Assembly: GCF_038007285.1 (NCBI RefSeq)
Contig: NZ_JBBOWX010000001.1
Location: 1-64,000, forward strand
Source: Sporosarcina sp. FSL K6-3457
GTDB lineage: Bacteria; Bacillota; Bacilli; Bacillales_A; Planococcaceae
Length of the DNA: 64,000 bases
Direction of reading: 5' to 3'
Position numbers and translations under genes: made by a program. Of the stretch, positions 18,272 to 28,048 are shown piece by piece. Numbering within the stretch: the stretch's first letter is position 1; each line of letters starts with the position of its first letter. A model generated the notes under the pieces. That model was not told the origin of the DNA. It did not search any database and worked only from the letters and a program-made list of their open reading frames with translations.

Positions 18272-19438
18272 ATGCACATCCGTTCTATTGAAACCATTGC
18301 GGTAACGATACCACTTGTGAAACCTTTTAAAACGGCGCTTCGGACAGTTCATACAGCTGATGCGGTTTATGTGAAAGTGACTTGTGATAACGGACTTGTT
18401 GGCTGGGGAGAGGCGGTGCCAACGCATGTCATTACGGGAGATTCGGTGGGGAGCATTACCTACGCTATTGAAGAGGTGATAGCTCCCCAGCTGATTGGAC
18501 TTGATATTCGACAACGTGAAGTGGTATTCCATACACTCAGCCGGTCAATCGTACGTAATACGAGCGCCAAAGCAGCAGTGGATATGGCTATCTATGATTT
18601 GTTTGGCCAATTGGCGGGGGTGCCATTGTATCAATTGCTTGGGGGCTTTCGTCAGGCAATCGACACGGATTTTACGGTTAGTGTGAGTGATTGTGTGGAA
18701 ATGGCGGACGACGCGGAACGTTATGTGGCGAACAGCTTCAATGTGTTAAAAGTGAAGGTGGGCATTGGGAAAATCAGTGAAGATATTGCACGCATTCGGG
18801 CGATACGTCAGCGTGTTGGGGGTGCCCCTAAAATTCGCCTTGACGCGAATCAAGGGTGGCAGCCGAAAGAGGCAGTCCGTGCGATTCGATTATTGGAAGA
18901 TGCAGGGCTCGATATTGAATTGATTGAACAGCCGGTGCTTGCTGACGATATAGAGGGTTTAAAATATGTAACGGACAATACACTGACGCCAATTATGGCG
19001 GATGAAAGTGTCTTTTCGGCAAGGGACGCGTTACGGGTTCTTCAATTGCGTGCAGCGGATTTGATTAACATTAAGCTGATGAAATCGGGCGGTATTCATA
19101 GGGCATTGACTATTAATACGCTGGCACAATCGTATGGTGTAGAGTGTATGGTCGGTAGCATGATTGAGACGAAGCTTGGAGTTACAGCAGCGGCACATTT
19201 TGCGGCAAGTCAGCCGAATGTTACTCGTTTTGATTTAGATGCACCGCTGATGTTAGCGCAGGATATTATTGCTGGCGGGATTGTTTACGAAGGAAGGACC
19301 ATTCATCTTCCTAAAACACCTGGGCTTGGACTAGATGCTAGGCGAATGGAGCTCATCGGGAAGGAGGCGGAGGGCAGTGAACACGTGGTATTGTGCGGTC
19401 CCGGTAGCGACGATGTGGACGTCACCCGAATCTGTTAG
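18272..19438 (+). CDS. ykfB: L-Ala-D/L-Glu epimerase
   Basis: This enolase-superfamily enzyme epimerises the L-Ala-D-Glu released from murein to L-Ala-L-Glu, so ordinary peptidases can use it. The 388-aa protein carries Lys160/Lys162 (LKVKVG), Asp191 (RLDANQGW), Glu219 (IEQP), Asp244 (ADES) and Lys268 (IKLMKSGG); these positions coincide with those known for B. subtilis YkfB. The C-terminus (about 365-388) is longer than needed, because the ribosome site and start of ykfC lie within it. Confidence 0.93.
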   Translation: MHIRSIETIAVTIPLVKPFKTALRTVHTADAVYVKVTCDNGLVGWGEAVPTHVITGDSVGSITYAIEEVIAPQLIGLDIRQREVVFHTLSRSIVRNTSAKAAVDMAIYDLFGQLAGVPLYQLLGGFRQAIDTDFTVSVSDCVEMADDAERYVANSFNVLKVKVGIGKISEDIARIRAIRQRVGGAPKIRLDANQGWQPKEAVRAIRLLEDAGLDIELIEQPVLADDIEGLKYVTDNTLTPIMADESVFSARDALRVLQLRAADLINIKLMKSGGIHRALTINTLAQSYGVECMVGSMIETKLGVTAAAHFAASQPNVTRFDLDAPLMLAQDIIAGGIVYEGRTIHLPKTPGLGLDARRMELIGKEAEGSEHVVLCGPGSDDVDVTRIC

Positions 19439-20303
19439 GGACATTGACCGGGCTGGACTAACAAATCCAGTTCGGTTAACAAAGTGGCTAGAGCAGCTAT
19501 CGTTCGAAGTGCGTCTGGATCTGTATGAGGGGAATCGAGTGCAGACGCAATTATTGTATGGGGAACCGGTTATTGTTGAGGAAACTCAGGGAGATTGGGC
19601 AAAAGTGATTGCTGTTTGGCAGCCGTCAAAAAAAGATGAGCGTGGCTATCCGGGGTGGGTGCCGCTTGTGCAGTTGAAAGAGGCGCGGCCGGTTCGTGCG
19701 CAAGGGTTTGTCAAAGTGACTGCAGGAAAAGCGCAGCTTTGGCATGTGGATGGTTCGCCTTCTATCGTGATTCCATTTAATGTGATACTGCCATATATGG
19801 ATGAGTGGTCGAATGATACAGTACGTGTTTGTACACCAGACGGGGAGGCATTGTTACTGAATCAGGATGTGGAAAAAGCTCCATCCATTCACCAATTTAC
19901 CAAGAGGCCTGTTGCGGACGCTGTAGACAAGGGGCTTGCTTTCCTCGATGTTTCCTATTTATGGGGAGGAATGTCCTCGTATGGCTATGATTGTTCTGGA
20001 TTCACCTACAATATGTTGAAGGCGTGTGGTTATTTCATTCCACGAGATGCAGACGAACAGGCATGCGGTAGCCAGGTGATTCCGTTGGACAATCCGGCGC
20101 ATTGGAAAAAGGGAGATCTTCTTTTCTTTGCTAATGATGAAGGGAAAGGTACTATTCGGCATGTCGGGTTTTATTATGGCGATGGGGTGCTTTTGCATGC
20201 ACCGTCGACGGGAAAATCGGTTGAGCTGTTGAAACTTCAAGGATCCGATTTGGCAAGAGACCTTTGTGCTGTTCGGCGTTACGGGGTGAAGTTTCATGAA
20301 TGA
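19377..20303 (+). CDS. ykfC: Gamma-D-glutamyl-L-diamino acid endopeptidase (NlpC/P60, YkfC-like)
   Basis: The enzyme cleaves between D-Glu and the diamino acid of free murein peptides. The 308-aa protein has two SH3b-like segments in the first 165 residues, then an NlpC/P60 domain with Cys206 (DCSGF), His262 (RHVGFY) and His274 (LLHAPSTG) as the catalytic set. No signal peptide is visible, which fits cytosolic recycling. GTG at 19377 is chosen because AAGGAGG is 9 nt upstream; it overlaps ykfB by 62 nt. An in-frame ATG at 19335 would give 14 more residues but has no ribosome site. Confidence 0.9.
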   Translation: MNTWYCAVPVATMWTSPESVRDIDRAGLTNPVRLTKWLEQLSFEVRLDLYEGNRVQTQLLYGEPVIVEETQGDWAKVIAVWQPSKKDERGYPGWVPLVQLKEARPVRAQGFVKVTAGKAQLWHVDGSPSIVIPFNVILPYMDEWSNDTVRVCTPDGEALLLNQDVEKAPSIHQFTKRPVADAVDKGLAFLDVSYLWGGMSSYGYDCSGFTYNMLKACGYFIPRDADEQACGSQVIPLDNPAHWKKGDLLFFANDEGKGTIRHVGFYYGDGVLLHAPSTGKSVELLKLQGSDLARDLCAVRRYGVKFHE

Positions 20304-20670
20304 GAGAAAATGACTTAGTCGTTCCGTATAGGACGGTTTTTTTGTTTGGTAAAAGTTACTTATGGGTAGATTAATGAAGTATGTATCAATGAAATAACAT
20401 CAGAAAGAAGTCGTTTAGAATTGCGGAAATGTTGAAGAAACAGAATGAATCCTTTATAATAGGACAGTCATCTACAATCCTCGACAAAATTCGACATAAT
20501 CTACTTCAACCCACTCCAAATGGGTTCCGATCAACAGGACGCTTGTCCTAATTTGCATGTTCTTGCAGACACTAAAAACAGACAACTAGTTAAGGAAGCA
20601 TACGAGAAAAATCTAGCAGAATGAACTGTTGCTTGGTTTATTTATTAAACAAAAAAAGAGGTGCTTTGAA
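20304..20670. other. Leader region between ykfC and urease
   Basis: This 367-nt gap has a weak CCGT/ACGG hairpin with a T-run near 20330-20341 (possible terminator), then the urease promoter. It ends in a leader of about 200 nt with several repeats of TCGACA/TCGAC near 20480-20500. I see no recognisable riboswitch. A 34-codon open frame at 20520-20624 lacks a ribosome site. Confidence 0.45.
20432..20460 (+). promoter_or_regulatory. Promoter of the urease operon
   Basis: TTGAAG (20432-20437) and a perfect TATAAT (20455-20460) have a 17-nt spacer. The resulting untranslated leader would be about 200 nt long. Confidence 0.6.
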
Positions 20671-20973
20671 TTGAAGTTATCACCAGTTGAACAGGAGAAA
20701 TTATTGTTACACGTTGCGGGAGAATTGGCTATTAAGCGTAAAGAACGTGGGGTTAAGTTAAATTATCCAGAAGCTGTGGCGCTAATCTGCCACTACATTA
20801 TGGAGGGGGCGCGTGATGGCAAGACCGTTGCGCAACTTATGAGTGAGGGGAAGCATGTGTTAACGGTTGAAGACGTTATGGAAGGTGTCGGCGACATGAT
20901 TAGCGATGTGCAGATTGAATGTACATTCCCAGATGGAACAAAACTTGTGACGGTTCACCGTCCAATTCAATAA
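20671..20973 (+). CDS. ureA: Urease gamma subunit
   Basis: UreA is the small structural subunit of the nickel urease (UreABC)3. The 100-aa length is standard for the family. TTG at 20671 is selected because AGAGGTG lies 7 nt upstream and the N-terminus then aligns with the usual urease gamma start ([20 protein letters not shown]). The in-frame ATG at 20629 would add 14 atypical residues. It is the first gene of ureABCEFGD. Confidence 0.96.
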   Translation: MKLSPVEQEKLLLHVAGELAIKRKERGVKLNYPEAVALICHYIMEGARDGKTVAQLMSEGKHVLTVEDVMEGVGDMISDVQIECTFPDGTKLVTVHRPIQ

Positions 20974-20991
20974 GAAGAGGAGGCTTCAATA

Positions 20992-21360
20992 ATGATTCCA
21001 GGAGAAGTTAAAACCGCTGAAGGCATAATTGAAATAAATTTCGGGCGTCCAGTGAAGACAGTGCGTGTCGCCAATACGGGAGACCGTCCGATACAAGTTG
21101 GATCTCATTTTCACTTTATCGAAGTGAATAAGGCGCTCGAATTTGACCGTGAATCAGCAGTTGGCATGCACTTGAATATTCCATCAGGTACGGCTGTACG
21201 CTTTGAACCGGGTGAAGAAAAGGAAGTCGAGTTAGTGGAGTTTGGCGGAAAACGTCACGTATTTGGATTGAATAATTTAACTGATGGTTCGACACATAAT
21301 GTTGGTGAAATCTTAGATAGAGCAGCTGAAGCAGGATTTAAAGGAGCCGAAGATAAATGA
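20992..21360 (+). CDS. ureB: Urease beta subunit
   Basis: UreB is a 122-aa structural subunit with the typical GEV(K/I) start and the conserved [18 protein letters not shown] segment (about 32-50). AGAGGAGG precedes the start. The stop overlaps the ureC start (ATGA). Confidence 0.96.
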   Translation: MIPGEVKTAEGIIEINFGRPVKTVRVANTGDRPIQVGSHFHFIEVNKALEFDRESAVGMHLNIPSGTAVRFEPGEEKEVELVEFGGKRHVFGLNNLTDGSTHNVGEILDRAAEAGFKGAEDK

Positions 21361-23072
21361 AAGTAACACATGATCAATATGCGAAAATGTTTGGCCCAAC
21401 AGTTGGTGATAAAGTGCGTCTTGCCGATACAGACCTGTGGATTGAAATTGAAAAAGATTATACGTATTACGGTGATGAAGGTGTGTTTGGTGGAGGGAAA
21501 TCACTCCGCGTCTCGATGGGGCAAAACGGTAAAAATGTTCGTGACGAGGGTGTTCTCGACACGGTTATTACGAACGTTATGATTATTGACCATACGGGTA
21601 TTGTAAAAGCCGATATCGGGATTAAAGATGGTCGTATTATTGGTGTCGGAAAAGCAGGAAATCCACTTGCAATGGACGGCGTAGATCAGGATATGATCAT
21701 TGGTGTTGGAACGGAAGTCTATGCTGGCGAAGGGTTAATCGCAACAGCGGGTGCCATTGACACGCATATTCACTTAATCAGTCCTCAGCAAGTTGAAACG
21801 GCTCTTAATGCAGGAACAACGACATTTATCGGTGGTGGAACAGGCCCAGCAGCCGGTTCAAAGGCTACAAGTTTGACAGCAGGTGCTTGGCATATCCAAC
21901 GCATGTTGCAAGCAGTCGAAGATATACCGATTAACTTCGGTCTTCTTGGAAAAGGGAGTGCATCTTCTCCTGAGCCGATTATTGAACAAATTCAAGCCGG
22001 GGCAATTGGTATGAAAATACACGAAGACTGGGGTGCAACACCTGCTGCTCTTGATCAGAGTTTAACAGTAGCGGACGAGTACGATATCCAGGTGGCGCTT
22101 CACTCCGATACGCTTAACGAAGCAGGGTTTGTTGAAGATACAATTAATGCAATTGGCGGCCGGACCATACACATTTTCCATACAGAAGGAGCGGGCGGCG
22201 GACACGCACCTGACCAACTGAAATTAGCCTCACATCCAAATATTTTGCCGGCCTCGACGAATCCGACAAAACCGTTCACAACGAATACAATTGACGAGCA
22301 TTTGGATATGCTGATGGTCTGTCACCATTTGAAACACGATGTACCAGAAGACGTGGCATTCGCAGATTCACGTATCCGTCCTGAAACAATTGCGGCGGAA
22401 GATATTATGCAGGATCTTGGTATTCTAAGTATTATGTCCTCTGACTCTCAAGCGATGGGACGCGTTGGTGAAGTAACGATGCGTACGTTCCAAACTGCAG
22501 ATAAAATGAAAAAACAACGTGGGCCACTTCCACAAGATGAAGGGAAAGATAACGATAATTATCGTGTGAAGCGCTACATTTCAAAATTAAATATCAACCC
22601 AGCGATTGCCCACGGTATTAGCCATGAAGTTGGTTCGCTTGAAGAAGGAAAACTTGCGGATATTATCCTTTGGGATCCGGCATTTTTCGGTGTTAAAGCA
22701 GAGGTTGTCATTAAAGGTGGAATTGCTGTCTATGCAATGACCGGAGATCCAAACGCGTCTATTCCAACACCGCAACCGATGATGGGTCGCCGTATGTACG
22801 GTTTTCACGGGCAAGCTCCACAAAAGGCAGCCATGACTTTCTTACCGAAAATTGCAGTCGAAGAAGGACTTCCTGAATTGCTTGGTTTAAAGAAAATGAT
22901 TGGTACAGTTAAAAACTGCCGTAATGTTGGTAAATCGGATATGAAACATAACAGTGAAATGCCTAAAATTGATGTGAATCCAGAAACCTATGAAGTGAAG
23001 CTTGATGGAGTATTAGCGACATGTGAACCAGTGAGCGTACTTCCGATGGCACAACGTTATTTCTTGTTTTAA
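21357..23072 (+). CDS. ureC: Urease alpha (catalytic) subunit
   Basis: UreC hydrolyses urea to ammonia and carbamate at a dinickel centre. The 571-aa protein has the metal-ligand His pair in DTHIHLI, the bridging carbamylated Lys220 (GMKIHEDWG), [10 protein letters not shown], and the mobile flap with Cys322-His323 (MVCHHLK). These numbers agree with the structurally known Sporosarcina pasteurii enzyme. All active-site elements are intact. Confidence 0.98.
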   Translation: MKVTHDQYAKMFGPTVGDKVRLADTDLWIEIEKDYTYYGDEGVFGGGKSLRVSMGQNGKNVRDEGVLDTVITNVMIIDHTGIVKADIGIKDGRIIGVGKAGNPLAMDGVDQDMIIGVGTEVYAGEGLIATAGAIDTHIHLISPQQVETALNAGTTTFIGGGTGPAAGSKATSLTAGAWHIQRMLQAVEDIPINFGLLGKGSASSPEPIIEQIQAGAIGMKIHEDWGATPAALDQSLTVADEYDIQVALHSDTLNEAGFVEDTINAIGGRTIHIFHTEGAGGGHAPDQLKLASHPNILPASTNPTKPFTTNTIDEHLDMLMVCHHLKHDVPEDVAFADSRIRPETIAAEDIMQDLGILSIMSSDSQAMGRVGEVTMRTFQTADKMKKQRGPLPQDEGKDNDNYRVKRYISKLNINPAIAHGISHEVGSLEEGKLADIILWDPAFFGVKAEVVIKGGIAVYAMTGDPNASIPTPQPMMGRRMYGFHGQAPQKAAMTFLPKIAVEEGLPELLGLKKMIGTVKNCRNVGKSDMKHNSEMPKIDVNPETYEVKLDGVLATCEPVSVLPMAQRYFLF

Positions 23073-23165
23073 TAAAATTAAATGTGGTCAAGGGAGGAGG
23101 TCGAAATAGTTGAAAGGCTATTTCGACCCCAACCTATTGGACCGACTGACAAAGGAGAATGTTAC

Positions 23166-23660
23166 ATGCTGATTACTAAAGTCATTGGTAATATCGGGAC
23201 GGAAGAAGAAATTTCCGGTAAAAAGACAGAGTGGCTTGAACTTGACTGGGAAGAGTTGAGTAAACGCATTTTGCGACGGGAGACAGATCAAGGTACAGAC
23301 ATTGCGCTATCACTGGAACAGCATACTCATGACCATGATCATGGAGAACATGGCCACCATCATCATGAGCCTCAGACGTTACAATATGGTGATCTTTTAT
23401 ATGAGGACGACGAACGTCGTATCGCTGTGCGCACAAAAATGGAGCCAGTGATTGTTATTAGTCCGAAAAACATGACGGAAATGGGTAAGACGGCTTTCGA
23501 ACTCGGAAACCGCCATACACCGGCATTAATTGAAGAAAACGAAGTTATTGTGCGTGCAGATCATACGTTGAATAAATTGCTAGATGAAGTGGGTGTCGCA
23601 TATGAAACAACGGAAAGACGATTCAAACAACCATTCAAATACCGCGGACACTCCCACTGA
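23166..23660 (+). CDS. ureE: Urease accessory protein UreE with internal His-rich insert
   Basis: UreE is the nickel metallochaperone that feeds UreG/UreC. The 164-aa protein has the N-terminal domain ([11 protein letters not shown]...), the central metal site [11 protein letters not shown], and the C-terminal FKYRGHSH. Unusually, a histidine cluster ([15 protein letters not shown], about residues 53-67) sits in the middle, between the two domains, whereas many His-rich UreE proteins carry such a tract at the C-terminus. From memory the S. pasteurii protein lacks it. ATG at 23166 follows AAAGGAG; the open frame upstream (from 23082) is not needed. Confidence 0.94.
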   Translation: MLITKVIGNIGTEEEISGKKTEWLELDWEELSKRILRRETDQGTDIALSLEQHTHDHDHGEHGHHHHEPQTLQYGDLLYEDDERRIAVRTKMEPVIVISPKNMTEMGKTAFELGNRHTPALIEENEVIVRADHTLNKLLDEVGVAYETTERRFKQPFKYRGHSH

Positions 23661-24342
23661 CCTTGCCCTTTTACGCTTAATGCAGATTCACGATTCTGCG
23701 TTTCCGATTGGGTCTTTTACGCAGACATATGGAATGGAGACGTACATTCAAGAAGATATCATCCGAACAAAAGAGAATTTGATCGCTTATTGTACGTCGT
23801 TTCTCTTTCATAATTTGGTACGTGGGGATGCGATTTTAATTCAAGAAGCGTATGCCGCGGCTCAGGAACAGGATATTGAACGACTTCTCTATTTGGAGCA
23901 ATTATGCGGAGCTATGAAGCTGGCGAAGGAATCGCGTGAGGCCAGTGTGAAGCTTGGCAGACAGTTCATTAAAACGGTGTCTCCACTAGGAGCGGATGGC
24001 TTCCTTGCTGAATGGAAAGCTCGTATCGATTCGCAAGAGATTAAAGGACATTATGCTATTCTTTATGGGATTTATAGTGCGACAACAGGTGTTAGCGTGC
24101 GTCATGCGGTCATGACGTATTTGTTTGCATCTTTGAATGGACTCGTCCAAAATGCGGTTCGTGCGGTGCCATTCGGGCAAACGACCGGTGTTGAAGCGAC
24201 CTATGAGTTGATTGAACAGGTGACGGAAGCTGCGGATTTAGTGTCCACGTTGACGGAAAAGGATATAAGTAATAACGCGTTAGGTATAGAACTTGCTTCG
24301 ATGAAGCATGAGTATTTGTTCTCAAGATTATTTATTTCATAA
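23602..24342 (+). CDS. ureF: Urease accessory protein UreF
   Basis: UreF joins UreD and UreG in the activation complex that inserts nickel. The 246-aa all-helical protein has the family motif [20 protein letters not shown] (about 29-48) and a C-terminal [17 protein letters not shown]. It overlaps the ureE end by 59 nt. ATG at 23602 is the only ATG near the expected start and has only a weak ribosome site (GTGGGTG), so translation is probably coupled to ureE. Confidence 0.93.
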   Translation: MKQRKDDSNNHSNTADTPTDLALLRLMQIHDSAFPIGSFTQTYGMETYIQEDIIRTKENLIAYCTSFLFHNLVRGDAILIQEAYAAAQEQDIERLLYLEQLCGAMKLAKESREASVKLGRQFIKTVSPLGADGFLAEWKARIDSQEIKGHYAILYGIYSATTGVSVRHAVMTYLFASLNGLVQNAVRAVPFGQTTGVEATYELIEQVTEAADLVSTLTEKDISNNALGIELASMKHEYLFSRLFIS

Positions 24343-24365
24343 TGGATTGAAAGGAGCTTTTCTGA

Positions 24366-24980
24366 ATGAAACCAGTACGTATTGGCATCGGTGGTCCAGT
24401 TGGATCGGGTAAAACTTCGCTCGTCGACCAACTAACACGTGTGATGCATAAAGACTATAATGTGGCGGTCATTACGAATGATATTTACACACGTGAAGAC
24501 GCTCAATTTTTAATCAATAGCGGGGTACTTGAAGAAGACCGTATTTTAGGTGTTGAAACGGGAGGTTGCCCGCATACGGCAATCCGCGAAGATGCTTCGA
24601 TGAACTTTGCTGCAATTGATGAGCTGAAAAGTCGTTTTGCTGACTTGGATATTATTTTCGTAGAGAGTGGCGGTGACAACTTGTCTGCTACATTTAGCCC
24701 TGAACTTGTGGATGGCTATATTTATGTGATTGACGTTGCGGAAGGTCAGGATATTCCGAGAAAAGGCGGCCCTGCGTTAACGCGTTCAGATCTTTTATTA
24801 ATCAATAAAACGGATTTGGCTCCGTATGTTGGGGTAGATCTTGAGTTGATGGATAGTGACGCGAAAAAGATGCGTAATGGTCGCCCATATATTTTCACAG
24901 ATGTACGGACACAGAAAAATGTCGATAAAGTGGTCGAGTGGATTAAGCATAGTATGCTGCTAGAGGGTGCGGATGCTTAA
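24366..24980 (+). CDS. ureG: Urease accessory GTPase UreG
   Basis: UreG is the SIMIBI-class GTPase that drives nickel transfer. The 204-aa protein has the P-loop [10 protein letters not shown] (9-18), the nickel-binding Cys-Pro-His motif in [13 protein letters not shown] (near 66), an ESGGDNL segment and the guanine-specificity [19 protein letters not shown] precedes the start. It overlaps ureD by 8 nt. Confidence 0.97.
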   Translation: MKPVRIGIGGPVGSGKTSLVDQLTRVMHKDYNVAVITNDIYTREDAQFLINSGVLEEDRILGVETGGCPHTAIREDASMNFAAIDELKSRFADLDIIFVESGGDNLSATFSPELVDGYIYVIDVAEGQDIPRKGGPALTRSDLLLINKTDLAPYVGVDLELMDSDAKKMRNGRPYIFTDVRTQKNVDKVVEWIKHSMLLEGADA

Positions 24981-25779
24981 CCAGTCCCGCGCTATCCATC
25001 ATGGAAAATTGGATATGGCATTCGAACTAAGAAGAGGGTACACGCGAATGCCGCATGTTTTCCAACAGCCTCCATTGAAGGCAAGTCGGGAATTATACGA
25101 AGGAAAAGACCCGACTGCGACGGTCTATATTATGGAGTCGTCAGGTGGGATGGTGTCGGGAGATCGCAATGATATTACAGTGAAACTTGCACCGGATAGT
25201 CGTGTACGGTTAGTTCAGCAATCTGCGTTGAAAATCTATCCGTCACATACGGGTGATACTTGCCATTTTACAATCGATGTCGATTTAGCGGAACGTTCAC
25301 GGCTGGAGTGGATGCCTGAGGTGCTCATTCCATTTGTTGACGCGAAGTTTCAAGTCGATACAACACTTCGTGTCGCGGGTGATGCGACGGTATTATGGGG
25401 AGAAATTGTCGCGCCCGGCCGTGAAAAACGCGGTGAGATTTTTGATTATCAATCATTTCGGTCGAATTTTAAGATTTTTGTAGATGATGAGTTAATAGCT
25501 TTTGACTCACTTCATTTTGCACCGCAGGATGTTGCGCTAGGTAGCATAGGTATCCTTGAGGGAGCGATGTATGTCGGTTCCATTTGGCTCGTTTCGCCGA
25601 ATGCCAAGGATATCGACTTGCGTGCATTGCAGGAAACATTGCGGTTTGAAGAAGGACTGAAGGCCGGTATGACGCGCCTTGAAGGTAATGCTATCCATTG
25701 TAGATGGCTGGCGGTCGATCAGTGGACGATGCAAGAAGAGATGAAATGCGTATATGCGCTGTTGGCGGATATGGTTTAA
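24973..25779 (+). CDS. ureD: Urease accessory protein UreD (UreH)
   Basis: UreD binds apo-urease and recruits UreF/UreG. The 268-aa protein has the family segments [13 protein letters not shown] (about 58-70), [10 protein letters not shown] (near 90) and [15 protein letters not shown] (near 117). ATG at 24973 is chosen over the GTG at 24967 because AGAGGG lies just upstream. It is the last gene of the operon and is followed by a terminator. No nickel transporter gene is linked in this window. Confidence 0.94.
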   Translation: MLNQSRAIHHGKLDMAFELRRGYTRMPHVFQQPPLKASRELYEGKDPTATVYIMESSGGMVSGDRNDITVKLAPDSRVRLVQQSALKIYPSHTGDTCHFTIDVDLAERSRLEWMPEVLIPFVDAKFQVDTTLRVAGDATVLWGEIVAPGREKRGEIFDYQSFRSNFKIFVDDELIAFDSLHFAPQDVALGSIGILEGAMYVGSIWLVSPNAKDIDLRALQETLRFEEGLKAGMTRLEGNAIHCRWLAVDQWTMQEEMKCVYALLADMV

Positions 25780-25810
25780 AAAACGGACCTTTTTGAAGGT
25801 TCGTTTTTAT
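25778..25810 (+). terminator. Terminator of the urease operon
   Basis: AAAAACGGACCTT pairs with AAGGTTCGTTTTT around a 4-nt loop. It starts at the ureD stop codon. Confidence 0.88.
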
Positions 25811-25834
25811 TTTGAGTCGCGAATGGTATTTGGT

Positions 25835-25897
25835 TACTACCGGATAGCGTTCATCTACTACCGCAAAGTCCTCATCTATTACCATTCATGCAAGAAA
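25835..25897. repeat. Tandem array, 21-bp period (TACTACCG core)
   Basis: Units start at 25835, 25856 and 25877, exactly 21 nt apart. Each begins TACTACCG (TATTACCA in the last) followed by a 13-nt filler ending in TCATC. The core is the same as in the longer array at 29096. Confidence 0.8.
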
Positions 25898-26069
25898 TCG
25901 AAAAGGATAACATTGCATTTGAAAATGAATTAAAGGGATTCCAAAGCTTCGAAATGAAGCAACTGGTCCTATTCTAAAAGATAAAAGTTTATATATGAAA
26001 AAGGCGACTATATTTGTGGAGGCCGCTGAAAAACTTACGTTTTTAAATCCCATAAGTGAGCTTAAATTT

Positions 26070-26115
26070 AAAAAGACGCTATTTCGTTCGAAATTGAACG
26101 AAATAACGTCTTTTT
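26070..26115 (-). terminator. Strong terminator hairpin behind the transposase remnant
   Basis: AAAAAGACGCTATTTCGTTC pairs with GAACGAAATAACGTCTTTTT with one mismatch around a short loop. T-runs on both strands make it bidirectional. It lies 12 nt past the stop of the minus-strand transposase fragment. Confidence 0.8.
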
Positions 26116-26127
26116 CTTTCGTATTCC

Positions 26128-26334
26128 TTACTCTGATTCCTTCATTAGCGCCCTAATCCGTTTGAGGTTGACCGCAAATATAGCCATCGCTCCTTGTATC
26201 TGCATACCAAATAGACCCGCGGATGTGGCTACATCATACCCATGTCTATGTTTTAATTTACTATTCTTCGCTGTTTTGGAACGCTTCTTGATCTTTATGT
26301 TCAGTCGATTTAATCGTAACAGAAATGGAAATCC
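26128..26334 (-). pseudogene. C-terminal remnant of an IS1182-type transposase
   Basis: The minus strand encodes 68 codons ending ...NLKRIRALMKESE, with AKNSKLKHRHGYDVATSAGL upstream. This is the C-terminal signature I associate with IS1182-family DDE transposases of bacilli. The frame is closed by a TAG at 26335-26337, and no catalytic domain is present. It is a decayed insertion-sequence fragment. Confidence 0.7.
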
Positions 26335-26742
26335 CTATAATGTTGTTCGGCAAGCGTTGCAATGGATAAGTGCTGTTGTCGATTGAGGGGATACTGCAAC
26401 TTGATATTATGGATGCCGTTCAATTTCATTAGTTATCAATATTTGTCGAATAGCAGTGATATCATCCTCCTTGAGAATCAATTTCTTGAAAAAAGAAGGA
26501 ATTACCAAAGTTAGGTATAATTTAATTATACAAAGAGCTGCGCAGACTCTTAAATACAATTAAGGGTGTGAGTTTAAAATACGATTAAGTACAATCATAG
26601 CCAAACGATTGAGGGTAGATAAGATTTCGTTGTTTACTCGAATTTATTACACCTCTAAGAACAGACCTCACTTATAGTTGTCAATTGCTAATAAATCTCT
26701 GGGTTTCAGATACTAAAGGCTTAAGTTAAGGAGCGTATAAGG

Positions 26743-27174
26743 ATGCATCCAACAACGTTCATATCACTCATATTCATTTTTACTGCTGCTCTAGTAATTG
26801 GAGGATTATCATTCCTATTACCAGAAAGAATAAAAAAAAGAAGTTGGCTGATTTTAACTTTCATCTTAATATTAACTGTAATTTTTTTTAGCATCAGACC
26901 AGTTATCATTAAGCATGAAACAAAAGTTGCCACCGAGCATCTTGAGCTTCATTTAAAAAATATGCATCCCAATGAATCTTGGGTGATTACAGATACTGAC
27001 GAGTATAGATTTAAGAATGTTACTTATTTGCATGTTATTTTTGATAATGAACCAAACATTGTGTATATGTACATGATTGATGGTTCACAAATTTACCAAA
27101 TAGATATGTGGTTGTTTAAACAAACTAATGAAACAGATGAAATTGAACCATTACATGATGAAAGGAAGTTATAA
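26743..27174 (+). CDS. Hypothetical membrane protein
   Basis: The 143-aa protein has two membrane segments (about 5-26 and 35-53) separated by a short basic loop (PERIKKRSW). An extracytoplasmic or cytoplasmic domain of about 85 residues follows, with an aromatic-rich core (ESWVITDTDEYRFKNVTYLHVIF). AAGGAG lies 8 nt before the ATG. I do not recognise the family. It sits in the variable region near mobile-element debris. Confidence 0.6.
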   Translation: MHPTTFISLIFIFTAALVIGGLSFLLPERIKKRSWLILTFILILTVIFFSIRPVIIKHETKVATEHLELHLKNMHPNESWVITDTDEYRFKNVTYLHVIFDNEPNIVYMYMIDGSQIYQIDMWLFKQTNETDEIEPLHDERKL

Positions 27175-27268
27175 AATCAACAACATTAATTTACACTCTC
27201 TTTTCTAAATATCTAATATTTTTGGATCAGATTAACTCTACTACCACTACTAAAATGGAGGTTTCTAA

Positions 27269-28016
27269 ATGAAGAAAATCACTTTTTTATATTAGGGGTT
27301 TTTACTGTATTGTTATTTCAATTCAATATTTCAGAGGTGAAAGCTTCGGATAGTGTTATTTCAGAAAGTCAGTCGAAGATAGTGACGCAAAATTTTATTG
27401 ATAACACAAATTACGTTACTGAGTGGAGAGAAAGCGACTTAATATTAAAACATCACTTATATGATGTTGACGATAGTATCCTTGGATATTACTTCGAAGT
27501 ATTCAGGAATAATGGATATCTTGGCTATATAATTACTTCCGGTACAACAGACCGTGAACCAATCTTGCAATTTGGTGAAGGGATACTTTTTGAAAAGTCT
27601 CCTAGTGAGGGTGATAAATTTTATTTTTTAAATGCTTTTTCTCATATTTATGCAGAGAATAAGCTGGATTTACAAAAGAAATTTAATGAGACTAAAAATC
27701 AAAGAATTAAAGATCTAGAAAATGACGCTAATATAGATATGAATTTCAATGATGCAATGAAAGAAATGAAAGAAACTGAATTAAAATCCCTATCTCTGAG
27801 AAAGATGAATCCGAAGAAGCGGTCCGCTTTGTAATTTATGAGGCGGGTGGCTTGCCTAAAGGAGAGAAGTATACAGCGATCCTGCAAATGGTCCACGATG
27901 CTGTCTATCGCATCCCTCCGGATGTTGATGTTCAGAGCGAGGTTCACCTTGTCTTAGTTACAACAGCAAAAAAAAGTAAACCGTTCAGACATTCTGAACG
28001 GTTTACTATCGTTTAA
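27269..28016 (+). pseudogene. Secreted-protein gene broken by two single-base losses
   Basis: ATG at 27269, after GGAGG, encodes MKKITF and then stops at TAG (27293). One extra T in the T6 run at 27283-27288 would restore MKKITFFILGVFTVLLFQFNISEVKA, a classic signal peptide, joined to the long frame that is open until 27834. That frame runs off near 27785 at an A4 run. One extra A there would continue it as KIPISEKDESEEAVRFVIYE... to the stop at 28014-28016. The restored protein would be about 248 aa. The middle (GYYFEVFRNNGYLGYIITSG) faintly recalls propeptide-like domains of secreted peptidases, but I cannot name the family. Sequencing error in homopolymers is an alternative to real decay. 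Confidence 0.6.
27967..28007 (-). terminator. Terminator of the first NERD gene (minus strand)
   Basis: AAACCGTTCAG pairs with CTGAACGGTTT around ACATT. On the minus strand it is followed by a long T-run (the A9 run at about 27967-27975), placing it 40 nt past the NERD stop codon. Confidence 0.8.
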
Positions 28017-28048
28017 TGCGGCGGGGATTTTCTAAAAAAGTATGAAAA

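Larger units (their letters stand above)
25811..26742. other. Degraded intergenic region between urease and the 26.7-kb gene
   Basis: This 930-nt stretch holds a short TACTACCG array, a 29-codon gene scrap (25888-25977, no ribosome site), and a transposase remnant with its terminator. From 26338 to 26742 there is AT-rich sequence in which I see no gene. It looks like old mobile-element debris. Confidence 0.6.

Noticed and set aside
20520..20624. 34-codon open frame in the urease leader
   Set aside because: It has an ATG and a coding-like composition but no ribosome site, and it lies inside an otherwise untranslated leader. It may be a gene scrap.
25888..25977. 29-codon open frame after the urease terminator
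   Set aside because: No ribosome site or promoter is present, and the preceding bases belong to the TACTACCG array. Probably a remnant of a lost gene.
26383..26530. Minus-strand frame ending ...ITAIRQILITNEIERHP
   Set aside because: The frame looks coding-like, but no credible start codon with ribosome site can be placed. Too short and isolated to call a gene.
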